Assembly (NCBI RefSeq): GCF_947494755.1
Contig: NZ_CANLVZ010000006.1
Location: 1 to 64,000, forward strand
Direction of reading: 5' to 3'
DNA length: 64,000 nt
Source: an uncultured Tateyamaria sp.
GTDB taxonomy: Bacteria > Pseudomonadota > Alphaproteobacteria > Rhodobacterales > Rhodobacteraceae
How positions within the stretch are numbered: the first letter of the stretch is position 1; each line of letters starts with the position of its first letter. Below, one piece after another: positions 60,575 to 64,000 of the stretch. A program made the position numbers and the translations under genes. The notes under the pieces were generated by a model. That model was given only the letters and a program-made list of their open reading frames with translations. It searched no databases and had not been told where the DNA came from.

Positions 60575-62407
60575 CTAGTCCGCAAAATCGAACTGTTCCG
60601 TTGGAGCAATCTCCGGCTCGGCCTCAATGATCGGAACTACAACTTGCCTATTGCACACTTCAATATTTTCGAAGTCACCTGGGTTTCTGGATCCAATAAT
60701 GGTCTCCTTGACAGCGCATTCCTCTATGCCGAACAACACAATCTCTCCATCTGAAATCGTCTCAGGCCAATCCATTGGAAGGAAAGCTCCATCAAAGTTC
60801 ACGCTTTGAAAATCGACATCCTGAAACTTGTCATAGGAAGGGAGCCAAGCACCGTGGAAACTGACGTTTGAAAGAATGCTCCCTGAGAAATTTACATACC
60901 GCAGATCAGCATAGCTGAAATCGACGTTGCTGTAGACTGTGCCTTCCGCGGCGCCAATTTGGTCACGCGATCCACCAGGGGACACGCCGGAAAAATTGCC
61001 TGAAATCGCAAACTCCCTCTCGTCTGATTGTAACGAACTTTGCCGAGTGTCCAGCCAACTGGGCGTATCAAACGACGATGCCATCCACGCCTCTAGAAGT
61101 CTTGTGAGGTTGCGGCTACCGAAAAACGAAAAGCTCGTGTCGATTAAACTAAACTGCCGATTTTCGAAGAACTGCTGCGTTCTTAGAGCGGTGGTTGCTT
61201 GGAGTTCAACAAAGTCAGGGTCAAAAAACTCGTTGGTCAGATCATCTACAATCCCAAGGAAATCACCGCCCCGTTGCTCAAGCTTTTGCACTTGCTGATC
61301 AACAACTCCCCACCTTAACAGGCTTTCTAAAGTGTCGCCCTCAAGTTGGAAGCTATGGATTTCCGCCAATGGTCGATTGAGATCTAACGCTCGGACCGAG
61401 TAGTGGTTTTTGGGTCGAGGCGTCGCAAATGAGGATTGGTTGTTTTGACTAAACTCATTGACCATGTCGTATAGCCAACGGTCAGACGGGACGATCGCTC
61501 CTTCTAACTGCCAACCAAAAATTTCGGAATCACGGAAACGATATGCTGGCGGTAGGATTGCTTGACGAAAGTCGGTATTTCGGAGGACAGCGGAGTCAAA
61601 GCTTGCATCCGCAAGGTTGGCATGTTGAAAATTGGCACCTGATAGATTTTGCCTTGCGAGTGAAACATTTTCAGCGTCCGCGTAAGAAAAGTCTCCGCCG
61701 CGAACGATATCTCTCAGTTCAACCCCTGAAGCGGCGAGACTAGATAGCAGCTGACCTCTTTCTGGCGAAAGGAACTCGGTAAGATTACCAGCCTCATCCA
61801 GGCGACGATAGGGCTGCAAGGCTCGGCTGAAGCTTCTAGCTCGCGCAAGCAATTGCTGCGATGGCTTGGACTCCAAGGTCAATTGATCCAATATGGCAGT
61901 TAATTCAAAGTTTAAGGAGGCTCTCCTTGATGCTTCAGCAAGCACGTTTTGGGTTTGGATCAACTTGTTTTGTTGATCCATTCTCTCGATCTGGACATAA
62001 GCAACTAAGAGTGTAGATACCGCGACCACGCCGCCGAGAGCCATCGCCACATAGGCCATCGCTTGCGACGCCGCCACGAACCCGACCGCAGTTTTTACAA
62101 GAACTGTGATGGCAGTGCGATTGTCTTCAACGATCTCTTGAACGTTTACCTCTGGGTCATGGATGATATCTTTTGAGCTTTGCAGAAGCTGGATCGCTCT
62201 GGCAGAAGTCAGCAGTTTGAGCCTATTGGTAGAATAAATTCGGGCGACGATCCCGAAGATAGCGATTCCTAGGCCAAGACCACACAACACTAGCACCATT
62301 GATTGAAGTCCATCCCTGGCAGTGGGCGTCTCAACTACAAAAACAGCACCAACGCCGAGCATCATCCCTATGGTTACAAATACTAAAGCCGTAACTGTAG
62401 TCCGCAT
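60575..62407 (-). CDS. Membrane protein with pentapeptide repeats
   Basis: 610-aa protein. Membrane helices at about 6-26, 40-58 and 100-145, then a coiled stretch, then two blocks of pentapeptide repeats (A[DN]LXX type): about 238-285 ('LSGANFQHANLADASF') and about 505-560 ('DFSYADLRYVNFSG'). Between them lies a 200-residue unrecognised region. Pentapeptide helices bind protein partners; the function here is unknown. ATG 62407 or a TTG at 62413 are both possible. GC content is moderate. Confidence 0.7.
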   Translation of the reverse strand: MRTTVTALVFVTIGMMLGVGAVFVVETPTARDGLQSMVLVLCGLGLGIAIFGIVARIYSTNRLKLLTSARAIQLLQSSKDIIHDPEVNVQEIVEDNRTAITVLVKTAVGFVAASQAMAYVAMALGGVVAVSTLLVAYVQIERMDQQNKLIQTQNVLAEASRRASLNFELTAILDQLTLESKPSQQLLARARSFSRALQPYRRLDEAGNLTEFLSPERGQLLSSLAASGVELRDIVRGGDFSYADAENVSLARQNLSGANFQHANLADASFDSAVLRNTDFRQAILPPAYRFRDSEIFGWQLEGAIVPSDRWLYDMVNEFSQNNQSSFATPRPKNHYSVRALDLNRPLAEIHSFQLEGDTLESLLRWGVVDQQVQKLEQRGGDFLGIVDDLTNEFFDPDFVELQATTALRTQQFFENRQFSLIDTSFSFFGSRNLTRLLEAWMASSFDTPSWLDTRQSSLQSDEREFAISGNFSGVSPGGSRDQIGAAEGTVYSNVDFSYADLRYVNFSGSILSNVSFHGAWLPSYDKFQDVDFQSVNFDGAFLPMDWPETISDGEIVLFGIEECAVKETIIGSRNPGDFENIEVCNRQVVVPIIEAEPEIAPTEQFDFAD

Positions 62408-62969
62408 GATCAAATGGCCCTCGTCTGAAATTACCTAGAATACAATAATGAGCTTCGAAATTTAAGGCCATCGAAGATGATTGGTGGCGCGTAACTTTTG
62501 CAGCCGACATCCTATGCGTCCATGCCTGTGGATGAATCTCATGTTTGTATTCGTGAGCCCAAAAACCGTACTTACGCCTGTTGGTGGTTGACCTACCTGT
62601 GGCTACTATTGATGGACGAAAGTCAGATCACGTTACTCGGCGCTGCTGTGCCGTGGTCAAAGGATACCCGGCGATTACTTTGCTGCGCGCGCAGCACAAA
62701 AATATAATGGCTGGGTTGGGCTCTTAGTTGACCTCGGAGGCGGTGCAGCATCCATGCGACAACCGACCCAAGCCACCTTCAGTCTCGGCCCAAACCGGAA
62801 TTTGACCGTGGTGTCGAACGCTGCAGCGCGGCTTCTCCAAAGCGGACATAAGCGCACTGGGGCCGCATTGGACCGGTTCAAGGCCTGTGCCTTTATATTC
62901 CGACTATGTCATCGACAAAAAGGAACCGCGGCAGAGGCCACACAAAATCTGCCAGCACTATGACTTTAA
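62408..62969. other. Gene-free stretch, 560 bp
   Basis: No gene with recognisable product. Frames at 62498-62707 and 62675-62881 look like noise. It carries the upstream region of the pentapeptide gene and the 3' flank of the partial gene at 62970. Confidence 0.3.
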
Positions 62970-64000
62970 TTAGCGACATTCACGGGTGAAATGCTCTAGT
63001 ACCATCTCAGCATTGAGGTCGTTTTCCGCCAAGAGCGCCGCAATACGTTCTACGCTGCGTATCGCGCTTTCGTCGCTCGCCAACGCACGAATAAATGCCG
63101 CCATTGCTTTTTTGAGTGCCTTGAGGTCCTTTGGCGTCATGACGCGTGTACCCTGAGGGACAGAGGCAGTCGGACCGGCCTTGGCGTGAGGGTGAATAAT
63201 CACCGGTACCGCTTCGACTGCGCCGTACTGACCACTGAACCAGGTCATCGACTGTTGGAGTTGGCCTAGATCTTTCTTGGAAATGCCATCCTGAGATGTC
63301 ACGCCGTTCTTACACTCTATGACAGCAAACATGTCTCCGTGAAGGTGCCAAAGGTTGTCCGGACCTTCGCCAAAGCGCTTCTCGGGTCTTTGGCATGATA
63401 ATCCTATAAGACGGCCAGCATCGTCTATGGCTTGCTCAAATGGTTCTGAGGTGTCCGGGCGAAACTGAAGGTCTTCCGCGAGCGCATCAACGAAACGAAC
63501 GCGGTCATAAGCCTCCAACATTCTCCCTAGATAGGCCTGTGATGCCTCAGCTTGCCGGATCTCTCGGCGGCGCAAGGCATCGTAGTCAACACCTACGAGA
63601 GGTCTGAGAACCTGCATGTTGTGCTTTCTAGCTTTCACGAGACGGGCCTGCGCAGCAGTTGGATCAAAACTTTGCCTATGAAAAGCCTCACGGACGAGGA
63701 GCCAGGCCTTCAGGCCAGGGTCAGTTGCCTTCTTTGACTCTTCCTCCAAGATGTCCGCAGCGCGTTGATCTCCGTCCAACCATGCCGAGTCAAAGGCACG
63801 CCGCAGATTGACTGAGGTGTCGTCAAGCCTGAGCGCCTTGTCAGGCCTAATGCTGGCGCGGGCCTTACGACTACCGGTAGTCCAAATCTTTTCTTGATCG
63901 AGACATAACATCATCGTCTCATGCAGGTCATCAATCGAACCACCCTGAGACTGTGCTGCCATCCTCTGCGCGATATCGATCTGTTTTCGTGTCGCGTTAG
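62970..64000 (-). CDS. 3' part of a large protein, possibly helicase/nuclease-linked (runs off window)
   Basis: The frame is open from the stop at 62970 to the window edge without interruption (ATG 63962 is probably internal), so the gene continues to the right. The visible 340 residues are soluble and helical. The region 'DAGRLIGLSCQRPEKRFGEGPDNLWHLHGDMFAVIECKNGV' contains the pattern D/E...E-C-K (ECKNGV), resembling the PD-(D/E)xK restriction-endonuclease fold core (GPDNLW ... VIECK). This suggests a nuclease domain at the C terminus of a helicase or restriction-type protein. Domains upstream are unseen. Confidence 0.6.
   Translation of the reverse strand, partial: NATRKQIDIAQRMAAQSQGGSIDDLHETMMLCLDQEKIWTTGSRKARASIRPDKALRLDDTSVNLRRAFDSAWLDGDQRAADILEEESKKATDPGLKAWLLVREAFHRQSFDPTAAQARLVKARKHNMQVLRPLVGVDYDALRRREIRQAEASQAYLGRMLEAYDRVRFVDALAEDLQFRPDTSEPFEQAIDDAGRLIGLSCQRPEKRFGEGPDNLWHLHGDMFAVIECKNGVTSQDGISKKDLGQLQQSMTWFSGQYGAVEAVPVIIHPHAKAGPTASVPQGTRVMTPKDLKALKKAMAAFIRALASDESAIRSVERIAALLAENDLNAEMVLEHFTRECR

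Noticed and set aside
39684-62413. Prophage
   Set aside because: No capsid, terminase, portal or tail gene is recognisable; the gene set is mobilization-type.
1-64000. CRISPR array
   Set aside because: No regularly spaced direct repeats were seen; the only tandem repeat noted is the two-copy unit at 60047-60092.

Overview
The window looks like chromosomal DNA of a marine alphaproteobacterium of the Roseobacter group (Rhodobacterales). Coding is GC-rich for most of the length. Lineage markers include GapR (DUF2312), the accB-accC-aat / DUF2155-mlaD-NDUFA12 block, an ScfR-like DUF2083 regulator and several high-affinity branched-chain-type (HAAT) ABC importers. Genus cannot be fixed from sequence alone. 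Bases 1-39.7 kb are ordinary chromosome; 39.7-64 kb is an accessory region. || Chromosomal part. A truncated IS3-type element lies against the window edge, followed by tRNA-Thr(UGU). Next come a DUF2312 nucleoid protein, a two-gene YeeE/YedE sulfur importer with a rhodanese/BLH-like partner, a FliN-like protein, and a symporter-histidine kinase fusion with its small membrane partner and response regulator. An ScfR-like regulator is divergent from a complete HAAT operon (SBP-livH-M-G-F). Then follow accBC, aat, DUF2155-mlaD-NDUFA12, ridA, clpX-clpP and a photolyase-like FAD protein. A Zur-regulated zinc importer (znuA divergent from zur-znuC-znuB) has two Zur-box palindromes in its intergenic region. 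A second HAAT importer sits downstream of kynA-kynU, suggesting tryptophan/kynurenine-linked uptake. A LacI-controlled sugar/polyol-type ABC importer is damaged: the repressor gene is frameshifted and the binding-protein gene has an in-frame amber codon. Small hairpin repeats with a fixed ACA loop, a fixed CGCC-TTACG flank and compensating stem changes sit between several of these genes. || Accessory part. 39.7-55 kb resembles an integrative mobilizable element or integrated plasmid segment: MobC, a relaxase-helicase fusion, a serine recombinase, a short VirD4-like coupling protein with a separately encoded two-TM partner, and many orphan genes. It shows no type IV secretion channel and no phage-type integrase. 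Inside it is an AT-rich cassette whose last gene fuses an AT-rich N-terminal module to a GC-rich Hint (hedgehog/intein) domain. The expected C-terminal Hint motif is not in that protein. It appears in the next ORF, in the same frame and separated by one UGA and one sense codon. This split-Hint arrangement is the most unusual thing in the window. || 55-64 kb has the look of a defence/accessory island: a caspase-like peptidase convergent with an ankyrin protein, remnants of IS5 and IS3 transposases, a very AT-rich membrane protein with a cytosolic TIR/SLOG-like segment, a membrane pentapeptide-repeat protein, and the 3' part of a large gene running off the end.
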